64,000 nucleotides of DNA from Pseudomonadota bacterium (GCA_018261905.1 JAGTRU010000045.1:1-64000), one strand, 5' to 3'; shown: positions 25,773-34,942, counted from the first letter of the stretch. Translations and numbers: made by a program. Notes: a model not told the origin generated them from the letters alone.

Positions 25773-25784
25773 CGGGGGGGACGC

Positions 25785-26939
25785 TCAGGGCAGCGGGTGG
25801 ATTTTTGCCGCCCAGCTAAGGGCGGCAAGTTGGCCGTCAAGGAAGCAGGTGCCGGGCAGGGCAAGGTTTTCCAGCAGCCGTGCCGCCGCTGTCAGGTTAC
25901 GGCTTTCCGCTGTGCTGATGACCTGCAGCAATTGGCCGAGCGCCCCGCTCTGTTCAGTCAGGGCCTGGCGGATGGCGTCGGTGAGCGGCAGTTGTTGCAG
26001 GATTTCGCTCATCGACATATTGAGCAGGACGTCGAGTAGCGAGAAGGTGCCAACCATGAACGCCGCATCTTCCAGGTGCTCGATGCCCGCTGTCGTCGGC
26101 AGGGCGGGGGCCAGCAGTTCCATCAGGCGGCCGCGGGCGGCCGCTTTTTGTAACAGCGGATTTGGCTGGTGCCCGTTGTTGGGGTCGGCATAAACCAGCA
26201 ATTGCAACCAGCGCTGCAATTGGCGCCGGCCGAGCAGGTTGATCGCCTGGGCAAAACTGGTGATCGGGCTACGCGGCGCGAGGGCTGCCGAATTGACCAG
26301 GCGGAGCAGGCTGTAGGAGAGTTTGGGTTCCTGCCGGAAGATTTCCTCGAGCGCAGCCGTGTCGGCGTCTTCGGCGATCAGGGCGAGCATCTCGAGGAGC
26401 TTGAGGCGCGTCATGTCGGCCCGGGTGCCGCTGCTGTTGCGGGTCAGCATGAACTCGGCGGTGGTCAGCGTGCAGGCATTGCCCTGGCCCCAGGCGTAAT
26501 CGGCCCGGCTGTGCACTTCGGTGAGCATGACGCGCGTCCGGCTGGCCAGGCCGATCAGCGTATAGGGCGGCAGGGTCCGGGCGTGACTGGCACTGAGCAG
26601 CAGATAATCCCAGGTTCCCGTCATCGGCAGCTTTTCACCCGGCGTCAAGCGCCGGCCGACCTGGCACTGGGCCTGGCGCAGCTCGGCTTCCAGTGCCGCG
26701 TTCCGCTCGCTGCACAGATGCACGGTATGGTCGCTCAGGCATTTTCCGGGCAGGCCGGCCGTGGCCGGGATCAGCCAGGGAAGTCGCCGGTCAAATTCGC
26801 CGATGGTCGGGTGCTGGCAAAGGTGGAAGAGGGCGCCGTCTTCGCTGAGGGCGGGGGCAGCCGTTTCGACCAGGTAGCCGGACCAGGCTTCGTTCGTATC
26901 CAGCAAGGGATGAATGAAGAGCAGGTCAGCAGCGGACAT
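25785..26939 (-). CDS. Degenerate EAL plus HDOD protein (YuxH-like)
   Basis: 384 residues. The N-terminal half has the position and length of a YuxH-type EAL domain but lacks the EAL motif and the catalytic acids, so it cannot hydrolyse c-di-GMP. The C-terminal HDOD domain (about 175-370) carries ARLKLLEMLALI-like helices, IFRQEPKLSYSLLRLVNSAA and INLLGRRQLQRWLQLL. Such proteins act as scaffolds in c-di-GMP or motility control. It is convergent with the metallohydrolase gene and divergent from accA. Confidence 0.78.
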   Translation of the reverse strand: MSAADLLFIHPLLDTNEAWSGYLVETAAPALSEDGALFHLCQHPTIGEFDRRLPWLIPATAGLPGKCLSDHTVHLCSERNAALEAELRQAQCQVGRRLTPGEKLPMTGTWDYLLLSASHARTLPPYTLIGLASRTRVMLTEVHSRADYAWGQGNACTLTTAEFMLTRNSSGTRADMTRLKLLEMLALIAEDADTAALEEIFRQEPKLSYSLLRLVNSAALAPRSPITSFAQAINLLGRRQLQRWLQLLVYADPNNGHQPNPLLQKAAARGRLMELLAPALPTTAGIEHLEDAAFMVGTFSLLDVLLNMSMSEILQQLPLTDAIRQALTEQSGALGQLLQVISTAESRNLTAAARLLENLALPGTCFLDGQLAALSWAAKIHPLP

Positions 26940-27155
26940 GGTGTTCTTTCGTCATGATCGAAGGGGGGATGGTAGCAAAATCTCCCTCGCTGGGGCGCAA
27001 GGATCGGCTCTGGCGGTGCATCCTGTCTCCCCCCGTATTTCTCGCGAGGGTCGCCAAAGGTACGTGTGACAAAGCTTCCAGGGGCTTCTGCGGAGAGGGG
27101 TGGGGTGGGCAACCTTTAGGGTAAAATACGCGCCGATACAGAAACCGAGTTGTCC

Positions 27156-28124
27156 ATGAAAACAAGTTTCCTCGACTTCGAGCAGTCGATTGCCGACCTC
27201 GAAGCAAAAATCGAAGAGTTGCGCTTTGTCCAGGATGATTCCGCTGTCGATATCTCGGAAGAGATCGAGCGGCTGGAGAAAAAAGGCGATCAGCTAACCA
27301 AGGATATCTACGCCAAGTTGTCGCCGTGGCAGATTTCCCAAGTGGCGCGCCATCCGCAGCGGCCCTACACCCTGGACTACCTGTCGCTGATCTTCACCGA
27401 TTTCGAAGAATTGCATGGTGATCGGGCCTTTGCCGATGACCATGCCATCGTTGGCGGGCTGGCCCGCTTCAACGGTCAACCGGTGATGGTGATCGGCCAC
27501 CAGAAGGGGCGCGATACCAAGGACAAGATTTACCGCAATTTCGGCATGCCGCGCCCGGAAGGTTATCGCAAGGCCTTGCGCCTGATGAAACTGGCCGAAA
27601 AATTCGGCATTCCGGTGCTGACCTTCGTCGATACGCCGGGCGCCTATCCCGGCATCGACGCCGAGGAACGCGGTCAGTCCGAAGCCATCGGCCGCAATCT
27701 CTACGTGATGGCCGAGTTGAAGGTGCCGGTCATCGTCACCATCATTGGCGAGGGCGGGTCTGGCGGTGCGCTGGCGATTGCCGTCGGCGATGTGCTGCAA
27801 ATGCTGCAATACTCGACCTATTCGGTGATTTCGCCGGAAGGCTGTGCTTCCATCCTGTGGAAGAGTGCCGAAAAGGCGCCGGAAGCCGCCGAAACCATGG
27901 GGATCACGGCGCAACGCCTGAAAACCCTCGGCCTGATCGACAAGATCGTGCATGAGCCGCTGGGTGGGGCGCATCGCGATCACGCGGCGATGGGGCAGTT
28001 TTTGAAGAAAGCCTTGCAGGATGCCCTCAAGCAACTTTCCGGGCTGTCTACTGCCGAGCTTCTGGCGTCGCGCTACGAGCGGCTGATGAGCTATGGCCGC
28101 TACAAGGAACAAGCCCTCAGTTGA
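27156..28124 (+). CDS. accA: Acetyl-CoA carboxylase carboxyltransferase subunit alpha
   Basis: 322 residues from the ATG at 27156; a TTG two codons upstream is less likely. It makes malonyl-CoA for fatty-acid synthesis together with AccD and the BC-BCCP complex. Motifs include GHQKGRDTKDKI, FGMPRPEGYRKALRLM, DTPGAYPGIDAEERGQ and IGEGGSGGALAI, all diagnostic. A TAAAAT box at 27122 may be the -10 of its promoter, though no good -35 is seen. The end overlaps tilS by 32 bases. Confidence 0.97.
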   Translation: MKTSFLDFEQSIADLEAKIEELRFVQDDSAVDISEEIERLEKKGDQLTKDIYAKLSPWQISQVARHPQRPYTLDYLSLIFTDFEELHGDRAFADDHAIVGGLARFNGQPVMVIGHQKGRDTKDKIYRNFGMPRPEGYRKALRLMKLAEKFGIPVLTFVDTPGAYPGIDAEERGQSEAIGRNLYVMAELKVPVIVTIIGEGGSGGALAIAVGDVLQMLQYSTYSVISPEGCASILWKSAEKAPEAAETMGITAQRLKTLGLIDKIVHEPLGGAHRDHAAMGQFLKKALQDALKQLSGLSTAELLASRYERLMSYGRYKEQALS

Positions 28125-29073
28125 TCTGCTGCCCGGGCGGGTCGGCGATTTTCTCGCCCCCCGTCTGGTGCCGGCCGAGCGTATTTGCCTCGGCCTTTCC
28201 GGCGGCTGTGATTCCGTCGTCCTGTTGCACGTCCTGCGGCAGCTTGGCCTGGGCGAACGCCTGACGGCCGTCCATGTGCATCATGGCCTGTCACCCAATG
28301 CCGATGCCTGGGCTGACTTCTGCGGCGATTACTGCGCCACCCTCGGCATTGCGCTGCGTGTCGTCCGGGTCGCGGTCGATCGGCAGAGCGGGCTCGGGCT
28401 TGAAGCCGCCGCCCGCGCAGCTCGCTATGCGGCGCTGGCCGACAGCGCGGCCGAGGTGGTGATGCTCGCCCAGCATCGGGGGGACCAGGCGGAAACCCTG
28501 CTTTTCAATTTGCTGCGCGGGACCGGGGTGGCCGGGGCGGCGGGAATCCCGGCGGAACGACGCTGCGGCCGGCAGCGCTTGCTGCGCCCCTTGCTGGGCA
28601 GCGCGCGCCCCGAACTCGAGGCCTATGCCCGGCAACATGCGCTGCGCTGGATCGAGGACGAGAGCAATGCCGATCCGCATTACTCGCGCAATTTTCTGCG
28701 GCATCAGGTCTTGCCCGTGCTCCGCCAGCGTTTTCCGGCGGCCGAAAGTTCGCTGGCCCAGGCGGCGCAGCATTTTGCCGAAGCCGACGGACTGCTCGCC
28801 GAGCTGGCGCTGGCCGACTGGCAAACGGTCGGCGCCGATGCTTCGGGGGCGCCGGTGGTGCGCCTCTTGTGTGCTCTTTCCCTGCCCCGTCTGAAGAACC
28901 TTTTACGTTATCGTCTGCGGCAACTTGGCTGGCGTGCGCCGGCCGCCGGACGGCTCGATGAATTTGCCCGGCAACTGCTGACCGCCGGCGCTGATCGTCA
29001 TCCCCGGCTCGACCTGCCGGATGGCTGTCTGTGCGTGGCAGCGCGCCGGCTGCACTGGTTAATCCGAAAATAA
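28093..29073 (+). CDS. tilS: tRNA(Ile)-lysidine synthetase
   Basis: 326 residues of the PP-loop ATPase that converts C34 of the CAT-anticodon tRNA-Ile to lysidine, an essential step. The PP-loop is LSGGCDSVVLL, and the region LAQHRGDQAETLLFNLLRGTG is characteristic. Compared with the 430-residue E. coli enzyme it is short at the C-terminus, as in a number of betaproteobacteria. It overlaps accA by 32 bases, a common arrangement in this class. Confidence 0.93.
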   Translation: MAATRNKPSVDLLPGRVGDFLAPRLVPAERICLGLSGGCDSVVLLHVLRQLGLGERLTAVHVHHGLSPNADAWADFCGDYCATLGIALRVVRVAVDRQSGLGLEAAARAARYAALADSAAEVVMLAQHRGDQAETLLFNLLRGTGVAGAAGIPAERRCGRQRLLRPLLGSARPELEAYARQHALRWIEDESNADPHYSRNFLRHQVLPVLRQRFPAAESSLAQAAQHFAEADGLLAELALADWQTVGADASGAPVVRLLCALSLPRLKNLLRYRLRQLGWRAPAAGRLDEFARQLLTAGADRHPRLDLPDGCLCVAARRLHWLIRK

Positions 29074-29151
29074 CATTCTGTTACTCGGCAGCTAGCCGCA
29101 TTTCGGACCCTTCAGTTACAATCGGCAAATTACTTTATTGCAAACAAGGCC

Positions 29152-30030
29152 ATGATTACTGGATCCATTGTCGCCATCGTCACTCCCATGCACGAGGATG
29201 GCAGCCTCGATTTGAATTCCCTGCGCAATCTGGTCGATTTTCATGTCCGCGAAGGGACCGATGCCATCGTCGTCGTCGGAACCACCGGCGAATCGCCGAC
29301 GGTCAGCGTCGAGGAACACTGCGAATTGATCCGTGTCGTCGTCGACCATGCGGCCGGCCGCATCCCGGTGATTGCCGGGACCGGTGCCAATTCGACGGCG
29401 GAAGCCATCGAACTGACCGAATTCGCCCGGCGGGCCGGGGCGAGCATGGGCTTGTCGGTCGTGCCTTATTACAACAAGCCGACCCAGGACGGCCTCTATC
29501 GTCATTTCAAGGCGATTGCCGAAGCCGTCGAACTGCCGGTCCTGCTCTATAACGTGCCGGGCCGCACCGTGGCCGACATGAGCAACGACACCATCCTGCG
29601 TCTGGCCGAAGTGCCGGGTATCGTCGGCGTCAAGGATGCGACCGGCAACCTCGATCGCGCTTGCGATCTGATCGCCCGGGCACCGAAGGATTTCGCCCTG
29701 TACAGCGGTGATGACATGACTTGTGTCGCGTCGATCCTGCTCGGTTTCCACGGCAATATCTCGGTCACCGCCAATGTCGCGCCGCGCCTGATGCACGAAA
29801 TGTGTATCGCCGCCGCCGCCGGTGATGTCGCCACGGCTCGCCGGATTCATTTCAAGCTGCTCGGCCTGCATCGCGACTTGTTCTGCGAAGCCAATCCGAT
29901 TCCGGTCAAGTGGGCGGTGCACCAGTTGGGCTTGTCGCCCAATGCTATCCGTTTGCCGCTGACTACCCTGACCGAAGCCAACCAACCGCGTGTGCTAGCT
30001 GCCATGCGTTTGGCCGGCGTCATTGCCTGA
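29152..30030 (+). CDS. dapA: 4-hydroxy-tetrahydrodipicolinate synthase
   Basis: 292 residues, the standard length. It condenses aspartate semialdehyde with pyruvate, the first step towards diaminopimelate and lysine. The Schiff-base Lys is in GVKDATGNLDR, the Tyr in LLYNVPGRT, and the pyruvate-binding GTTGESPTVS loop is intact. A bamC homologue follows 15 bases later; dapA-bamC linkage is widespread (bamC was first called dapX or nlpB). Confidence 0.97.
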   Translation: MITGSIVAIVTPMHEDGSLDLNSLRNLVDFHVREGTDAIVVVGTTGESPTVSVEEHCELIRVVVDHAAGRIPVIAGTGANSTAEAIELTEFARRAGASMGLSVVPYYNKPTQDGLYRHFKAIAEAVELPVLLYNVPGRTVADMSNDTILRLAEVPGIVGVKDATGNLDRACDLIARAPKDFALYSGDDMTCVASILLGFHGNISVTANVAPRLMHEMCIAAAAGDVATARRIHFKLLGLHRDLFCEANPIPVKWAVHQLGLSPNAIRLPLTTLTEANQPRVLAAMRLAGVIA

Positions 30031-30045
30031 CGGAGTGAAGTAACC

Positions 30046-31176
30046 ATGAATCGCCGGCTTTCCAGCCTTACCCTTTCGCTGCTGGTCGTTGCCCTGGCGG
30101 GATGCAGCATGCTTCCCGACTCCCGCAAGATCGACTACAAATCCACCGGCAAGGCGCCGACGCTTGAAATTCCGCCGGACTTGTCGCAAATTTCGCGCGA
30201 TGATCGCTTCCTGGTTCCCGATGCGGCCGGCAAGGGCAGTGCGACCTATTCCGCTTATACCGCCGATCGCACGCCGGCGGCGCTGGCCCAGAACTCGGTG
30301 GTCTTGCCGCAAGTCGACAAGGTGCGTGTCGAGCGTTCGGGGAATCAACGCTGGCTGGTGGTAGCGGTTCCGGCCGACAAGCTGTGGGATACGGTTAAGG
30401 ATTTCTGGCAGGAAACCGGTTTTATTATTGCCATCGAGCGGCCCGATGCCGGCCTGATGGAGACCGACTGGGCCGAGAATCGCGCCAAGATCGGCCAGGA
30501 TTTCATCCGCAACACCGTTGGTCGGCTGCTCGATTCCTTCTATTCGACCGGCGAGCGCGACAAATTCCGCACCCGCTTCGAGCCGGGCAGTCAGCCCGGG
30601 ACGACCGATATTTTCGTCAGCCATCGCGGCATGGAAGAGGTCTATACCTCGTCCGCCAAGGACGAGACCCGCTGGCAACCGCGCCCGCCGGATCCGGAAA
30701 TCGAAGCCGAAATGCTGCGCCGTCTGATGGTTCGCCTGGGCGCCGAGGAAAAACGCGCCGAGGTGGCAATCGCCGCGGTCAAGGCGGAGCCGCTCGCCAA
30801 GTTGGCGAAAGCCGACGATGGCAGCGGTACCCTGGAAGTCGCCGAGCGCTTTGATCGCGCCTGGCGCCGGGTCGGTCTGGCCCTCGATCGGGTCGGGTTT
30901 ACCGTCGAGGACCGGGACCGGGCGCGTGGGCTGTATTTTGTGCGCTATGTCGATCCCGAGGCTGACAATGCCAAGAAGGAGCAGGCCGGCTTCCTCTCCA
31001 AGCTGGCGTTCTGGAAGAGCAAGGAGCCGGATGCCGCTTCCAAGGTTCAGTATCGTATCCATGTTGCCGACGCCGGGACGCAAAGTGTGGTTCAGGTCCT
31101 CTCCAGCGAAGGTGGTGCCGACAAGTCGGAGACCGCCAAGAAGATCCTCGCCCTGCTCCTTCAGCAGTTGCAGTGA
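30046..31176 (+). CDS. bamC: Outer-membrane assembly lipoprotein BamC
   Basis: 376 residues with a lipoprotein signal and lipobox LAGCSML. The conserved unstructured N-terminal stretch (KIDYKSTGKAPTLEIPPDLS) that contacts BamD follows the Cys. Two helix-grip domains come next (about 95-210 and 265-370), including the VEDRDRARGLYFVRYVD segment. It belongs to the BAM complex that inserts beta-barrels in the outer membrane. The stop overlaps the next GTG start (GTGA). Confidence 0.93.
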   Translation: MNRRLSSLTLSLLVVALAGCSMLPDSRKIDYKSTGKAPTLEIPPDLSQISRDDRFLVPDAAGKGSATYSAYTADRTPAALAQNSVVLPQVDKVRVERSGNQRWLVVAVPADKLWDTVKDFWQETGFIIAIERPDAGLMETDWAENRAKIGQDFIRNTVGRLLDSFYSTGERDKFRTRFEPGSQPGTTDIFVSHRGMEEVYTSSAKDETRWQPRPPDPEIEAEMLRRLMVRLGAEEKRAEVAIAAVKAEPLAKLAKADDGSGTLEVAERFDRAWRRVGLALDRVGFTVEDRDRARGLYFVRYVDPEADNAKKEQAGFLSKLAFWKSKEPDAASKVQYRIHVADAGTQSVVQVLSSEGGADKSETAKKILALLLQQLQ

Positions 31177-31946
31177 TCCGTTTTGCTTCGCTCGGCAGTG
31201 GCAGCGCCGGTAACGCGCTGCTCGTCGAGGCCGGGGCAAGCTGTCTGTTGCTTGATTGTGGTTTCGGGTTACGGGAAACCGTAACCCGGCTGCAACGGCT
31301 GGGGCGCTCCCCGGCCGATCTTTCCGGCATTCTCGTGACGCACGAACATGGCGACCATGTCGCCGGTGTTTTCCGTCTGGCTCGGCAATATGCCTTGCCC
31401 ATCTGGTTAACCCATGGCACCTGGGTCGCCTGTAGCCAGAATGACGATGGACTCGACTTGCGCATTATCGATAGCCATCGCTCGTTTTCCTTTGGCGAGA
31501 TCGAAATCCAGCCATTCCCGGTGCCCCATGACGCGCGCGAACCGGTGCAGTATGTTTTCGCGGCCGGGGGGTGTCGTCTCGGTGTGCTAACTGATGTCGG
31601 TGAGATTACGCCGCATGTTCGTGCCATGCTGGCCGCCTGCGACGGGCTGGTACTCGAATCCAACCACGATGCGGAAATGCTCGCCCGGTCGGCTTACCCG
31701 GCGTTCCTGAAAAGACGGATTGCGGGGCGATTCGGTCACCTCGAAAATGCGGTGGCGGCACGCTTGCTGACGCAAATCGATTGTTCCCGCTTGCGCCACC
31801 TGGTTGTTGCGCATCTCAGCGAACGCAATAACTTGCCGGAACTGGCCGTCGCAGCGGTAGCCCGTGCTCTAAGTTGTGAGCCGGCATGGGTGGGGGTGGC
31901 GACGCCGGAGTCCGGGTTCGACTGGCGGGAATTACCGCGCCAATAA
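31173..31946 (+). CDS. MBL-fold metallohydrolase, YycJ/WalJ type
   Basis: 257 residues from a GTG that overlaps the bamC stop by four bases. The start RFASLGSGSAGNALLVEAG and the metal-binding motif THEHGDHVAGV are typical of the YycJ/VicX family of beta-lactamase-fold exonuclease-like proteins. ESNHDAEML and the later HLSERNNLPEL are further family marks. In Firmicutes the homologue affects DNA repair and cell-wall control. Co-translation with bamC is common in betaproteobacteria. Confidence 0.88.
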   Translation: MIRFASLGSGSAGNALLVEAGASCLLLDCGFGLRETVTRLQRLGRSPADLSGILVTHEHGDHVAGVFRLARQYALPIWLTHGTWVACSQNDDGLDLRIIDSHRSFSFGEIEIQPFPVPHDAREPVQYVFAAGGCRLGVLTDVGEITPHVRAMLAACDGLVLESNHDAEMLARSAYPAFLKRRIAGRFGHLENAVAARLLTQIDCSRLRHLVVAHLSERNNLPELAVAAVARALSCEPAWVGVATPESGFDWRELPRQ

Positions 31947-31956
31947 AGCGGGCCAT

Positions 31957-31984
31957 AAAAAAACGGAGCCGAAGCTCCGTTTTT
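31957..31984. terminator. Bidirectional rho-independent terminator
   Basis: ACGGAGC (31963-31969) pairs with GCTCCGT (31974-31980) around a CGAA loop, flanked by A-runs on the left and T-runs on the right. It can stop the dapA-bamC operon on the plus strand and the small lipoprotein gene on the minus strand. Confidence 0.9.
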
Positions 31985-32003
31985 CGCTACGCTACAAGAG
32001 CTA

Positions 32004-32240
32004 TTACTTCTTGTCAGCAGCCGGGGCGGCCGGAGCGGCTTCAGCCGGCTTGGCGGCATCAGCCGGGGCAGCGGCCGGAGCGGCTTCAGCCGGGGCGGCA
32101 GCCGGAGCCGGGGCAGCGGCCGGAGCCGGAGCAGCGGCCGGAGCCGGGGCAGCGGCCGGAGCGGCTTCAGGGGCCGGGGCCTTGCCACAAGCGGTCAGGG
32201 CAAGAGCAAGCAGAGCAGCAACGAGAATGGACTTATTCAT
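32004..32240 (-). CDS. Small Pro/Ala-rich repetitive lipoprotein
   Basis: 78 residues. A lipoprotein signal (MNKSILVAALLALALTACGK) is followed by a low-complexity tail of APAPAAAP and PAEAAPAA units up to the C-terminus ADKK. On the DNA level the tail is a near-perfect array of 18-base units (reading GGCCGGAGCCGGGGCAGC and variants on the plus strand), so its length should vary between strains. The likely role is an envelope spacer or tether, as Pro/Ala tails often span the periplasm. No family can be assigned. It has its own promoter and shares a terminator with the gene opposite. Confidence 0.75.
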   Translation of the reverse strand: MNKSILVAALLALALTACGKAPAPEAAPAAAPAPAAAPAPAAAPAPAAAPAEAAPAAAPADAAKPAEAAPAAPAADKK

Positions 32241-32314
32241 GGATATATTTCCTTATCGACAAGTAGCAATAGAAGCTAAAAATTTGAGATCAGGAGCGAC
32301 CTAATCAGTCTCCA

Positions 32315-32320
32315 ATTATA
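32315..32320 (-). promoter_or_regulatory. Candidate -10 box of the small lipoprotein gene
   Basis: The minus strand reads TATAAT, a perfect -10 hexamer, 75 bases upstream of the start codon in an unusually AT-rich leader (32241-32340). No good -35 lies 16-18 bases upstream, so an activator or an extended element may be needed. The long leader implies an mRNA start of some 65-70 bases before translation. Confidence 0.4.
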
Positions 32321-32369
32321 ACAATAATTCGCTTATTTGTTTGGTTTGCTGCGCTGCAATATGTCGCTA

Positions 32370-32849
32370 TCACAGGCCAAGTGTTGTGCTATTGACAGTT
32401 TCGCTGCTTTCTGACCAGATTTCCTCAAAGCGGTTAAGGTAAGGTTTCAGTTCGTTGGCCTCGTCGAGCAGCAGTTTGCTGCGCGCCTGGTCCCGTTCGA
32501 AGCGGATCAAGCCATGCTGGTCGTCTACCAGGATTATCGTGTCACGCAGATGAGCCAGTTGCGGTGGTGTTTGCCGGGCTGTCAGGCAATGACTGAAGGT
32601 GGTCAGAAGATTCATCAGCAGCGGTTGTCGTTGACGCAGCGGGTCGGCATTGCGGATGGCGATGCGAACGGCAAGGTTGCTCGATTCGCCGTGCAGGAGC
32701 CGCTTCACTTGGCCCAGGCGGGGGGCTGAATCGAGGTGCAGGTGGCCCAGGTCCTCGTCATAAATGGCGATTTTTCGGACGGCGATCGCCAACAGGCGAT
32801 CAATCGCCGTCTGGTAGTCGCCCCAGGAGGTTATCAGTTCGCGAGCCAT
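32370..32849 (-). CDS. Conserved hypothetical protein (possible PLD-like/DUF7931 fold)
   Basis: 159 residues. The pattern AIDRLLAIAVRKIAIYDEDL followed by LDSAPRLGQVKRLL recalls a family of betaproteobacterial proteins with half of a phospholipase-D-like fold (DUF7931), but the HKD motif is absent and the match is from memory. No signal peptide is seen. It is divergent from rlmD with about 50 bases between starts; a neighbour relation to rRNA methylation is not implied. Function unknown. Confidence 0.6.
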   Translation of the reverse strand: MARELITSWGDYQTAIDRLLAIAVRKIAIYDEDLGHLHLDSAPRLGQVKRLLHGESSNLAVRIAIRNADPLRQRQPLLMNLLTTFSHCLTARQTPPQLAHLRDTIILVDDQHGLIRFERDQARSKLLLDEANELKPYLNRFEEIWSESSETVNSTTLGL

Positions 32850-32900
32850 GGCGTTCAGTTTAACCGATTGTTAGAATTCGCGCTTTTTCGGGAGTTGATC

Positions 32901-34199
32901 GTGCCTATCGGGATCATCGAGTCACTGGATCATGAAGCGCGAGGGATTACCCGCCTTGAGGGCAAGACGGTCTTTGTCGATGGCGCCTTGCCGGGTGAGA
33001 AAGTTGAATATGCCAGCTTTCGTCGTAAGTCGAGTTACGAACTGGCGCATCTGGTCACGGTCCTGAAGCCGTCGCCGGCCCGTGTCGAGGCGCGCTGCCC
33101 GCTCTTCGGCGTCTGCGGTGGCTGTGCCATGCAGCACATGGAGCCGGCCGCTCAGGTGGCAGCCAAGCAGCGGGTGCTGGAAGACAGCTTGTGGCATATC
33201 GGCCGGGTCCGTCCGGAAAACATACTGCCCCCCATTCACGGAGCGCCCTGGGGCTATCGGCACCGGGCCCGCCTCGGGGTGCGCAAGGTCGCCAAGAAGG
33301 GGGGCGTGCTGATCGGTTTCCACGAGCGGCGTAGCAGCTACATTGCCGATATGCCGACCTGTGCGATTCTGCCGCCGCATGTTTCAGCCTTGCTCATGCC
33401 GCTACGCGAACTGGTCGGCGCTCTATCGATCGCCGATCGTTTGCCGCAAATCGATGTTTCGGTCGGCGAATACTGTACCGCCCTGTTGTTGCGCATTCTC
33501 GAACCGCTCAGCGGTGGCGACGAACAACTGCTGCGCGATTTTGCCGGGTCTCATGACGTAGTGTTTTATCTGCAACCGAAAGGGCCGGACAGTACTTACC
33601 GGTTTTGGCCGTTACCCGGGCCGCGCCTCTCGTATACCTTGCCGGAGTTTGGTCTGGAACTGGATTTCCGGCCGAACGATTTTACCCAGGTCAATCATGC
33701 GGTGAATCGACTATTGCTCCGCCGCGCTTTGCGTTTGCTTGAGCCGCAGGCGGGAGAGCGAATTGCCGACATGTTTTGCGGTCTCGGCAATTTCACCCTG
33801 CCGATCGCCCGCTCGGGGGCAACGGTGCTCGGCGTCGAAGGCAGCGAAGGCCTGGTGCGGCGCGGTCGGGATAGCGCGCTGGCGAACGGGCTGGCCGAGC
33901 GGGTCGAATTTGCGGTTGCCAACCTGTTTGAATGTACGGCAGAGTCGATTGCGGCACTGGGGGCTTTTGACAAGATGCTGATCGACCCGCCGCGCGAAGG
34001 TGCCATCGAACTGGTCAGGGCGCTGGGGGCAAATGGCCCGCGGCGCCTGGTATATGTGTCGTGCAATCCGGCCACTCTGGCGCGCGATGCGGCAGAGTTG
34101 GTCGCAGTGGGGGGCTACCGTTTCGTGGCGGCGGGGGCGGTCAATATGTTCCCGCATACGGCGCACGTCGAGTCGATCGCCGTATTTGAGAAAATGTGA
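32901..34199 (+). CDS. rlmD: 23S rRNA (uracil-1939 C5)-methyltransferase
   Basis: 432 residues from the GTG at 32901, chosen because GGGAG precedes it by six bases and the N-terminus VPIGIIESLDHEARG matches the TRAM-domain start of the family. Iron-sulfur cysteines are in CPLFGVCGGC, with a fourth in MPTCAIL. The SAM site is ADMFCGLGNFTLP, the motif IV is LIDPPREGA, and the catalytic Cys is in YVSCNPATLARD. RlmD methylates U1939 of 23S rRNA. A terminator follows 8 bases after the stop. Confidence 0.94.
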   Translation: MPIGIIESLDHEARGITRLEGKTVFVDGALPGEKVEYASFRRKSSYELAHLVTVLKPSPARVEARCPLFGVCGGCAMQHMEPAAQVAAKQRVLEDSLWHIGRVRPENILPPIHGAPWGYRHRARLGVRKVAKKGGVLIGFHERRSSYIADMPTCAILPPHVSALLMPLRELVGALSIADRLPQIDVSVGEYCTALLLRILEPLSGGDEQLLRDFAGSHDVVFYLQPKGPDSTYRFWPLPGPRLSYTLPEFGLELDFRPNDFTQVNHAVNRLLLRRALRLLEPQAGERIADMFCGLGNFTLPIARSGATVLGVEGSEGLVRRGRDSALANGLAERVEFAVANLFECTAESIAALGAFDKMLIDPPREGAIELVRALGANGPRRLVYVSCNPATLARDAAELVAVGGYRFVAAGAVNMFPHTAHVESIAVFEKM

Positions 34200-34206
34200 C
34201 GGAAAA

Positions 34207-34230
34207 AAGGGCAGCCTGGGCTGCCCTTGT
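34207..34230 (+). terminator. Rho-independent terminator after rlmD
   Basis: AAGGGCAGC (34207-34215) pairs with GCTGCCCTT (34220-34228) around a CTGG loop. The A-run before it and the T-rich stretch after it allow function in both directions, serving rlmD and the convergent membrane-protein gene. Confidence 0.75.
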
Positions 34231-34249
34231 CATTTCTGCTGACCCAGAC

Positions 34250-34942
34250 TCAATCGCGTTCGCCGGTCAGGGCCATGATCAGTTGCAGCAGGCCGACGAA
34301 TACATTGTAGATATCGAGATAAACGGCCAGGGTGGCGCTGACATAGTTGGTTTCGCCTCCTTGCACGATGCGGCTGATGTCGTACAGGATGTAGGCCGAA
34401 AAGATCGCGACGACGGCAGCAGCGATGGTCAGCGAGAGGGCCGGAATCTGGAAAAAGATATTGGCGACGGCGGCCAGCAGGACGACGATCATGCCAACGA
34501 AGAGGAACTTGCCCATGCCGCTGAAGTCGCGTTTGCTGACCGAGGCGACGCTGGCCAGGGTAAAGAAAATGGCCCCGGTGCCGCCGGCGGCCAGCGCGAT
34601 CATCGAGCCGCCATTTGAGAAGCCGAGGGCGACCTGCAGCAGGCGCGACAGCATCAGGCCCATGAAGAAGGTGAAGCCGAGCAGCAAGGCGACGCCCAGG
34701 CTGCTGTTCTTGTTCTTTTCAACACCCCACATGAAGCCGAAGGCGATGCCCATGAACAGCAGGAAGGAAAGGAAAGGACTGCCGGGCAGCAGGCTGAATT
34801 GTATCTGGATGCCGAGCATGGCGCCGAGTACCGTCGGTACCATGGAAAGGCCGAGCAGCATGTAAGTGTTTCGTAAAACGCGGTTCTGTTGCAGGGCAGT
34901 CTGTGCTGAACCCTGGCTGGCGATCTCGAAGTTGTTGTTCAT
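34250..34942 (-). CDS. Bax inhibitor-1/YccA family membrane protein
   Basis: 230 residues from the ATG at 34942, giving the family N-terminus MNNNFEIASQGSA. Seven hydrophobic helices follow, beginning with YMLLGLSMVPTVLGAML and including FTLASVASVSKR. The last part contains the conserved YDISRIVQGG with the Asp of the BI-1 calcium-leak site. In bacteria YccA inhibits FtsH proteolysis of SecY. It stands alone between rlmD and tRNA-Ser. Confidence 0.9.
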   Translation of the reverse strand: MNNNFEIASQGSAQTALQQNRVLRNTYMLLGLSMVPTVLGAMLGIQIQFSLLPGSPFLSFLLFMGIAFGFMWGVEKNKNSSLGVALLLGFTFFMGLMLSRLLQVALGFSNGGSMIALAAGGTGAIFFTLASVASVSKRDFSGMGKFLFVGMIVVLLAAVANIFFQIPALSLTIAAAVVAIFSAYILYDISRIVQGGETNYVSATLAVYLDIYNVFVGLLQLIMALTGERD

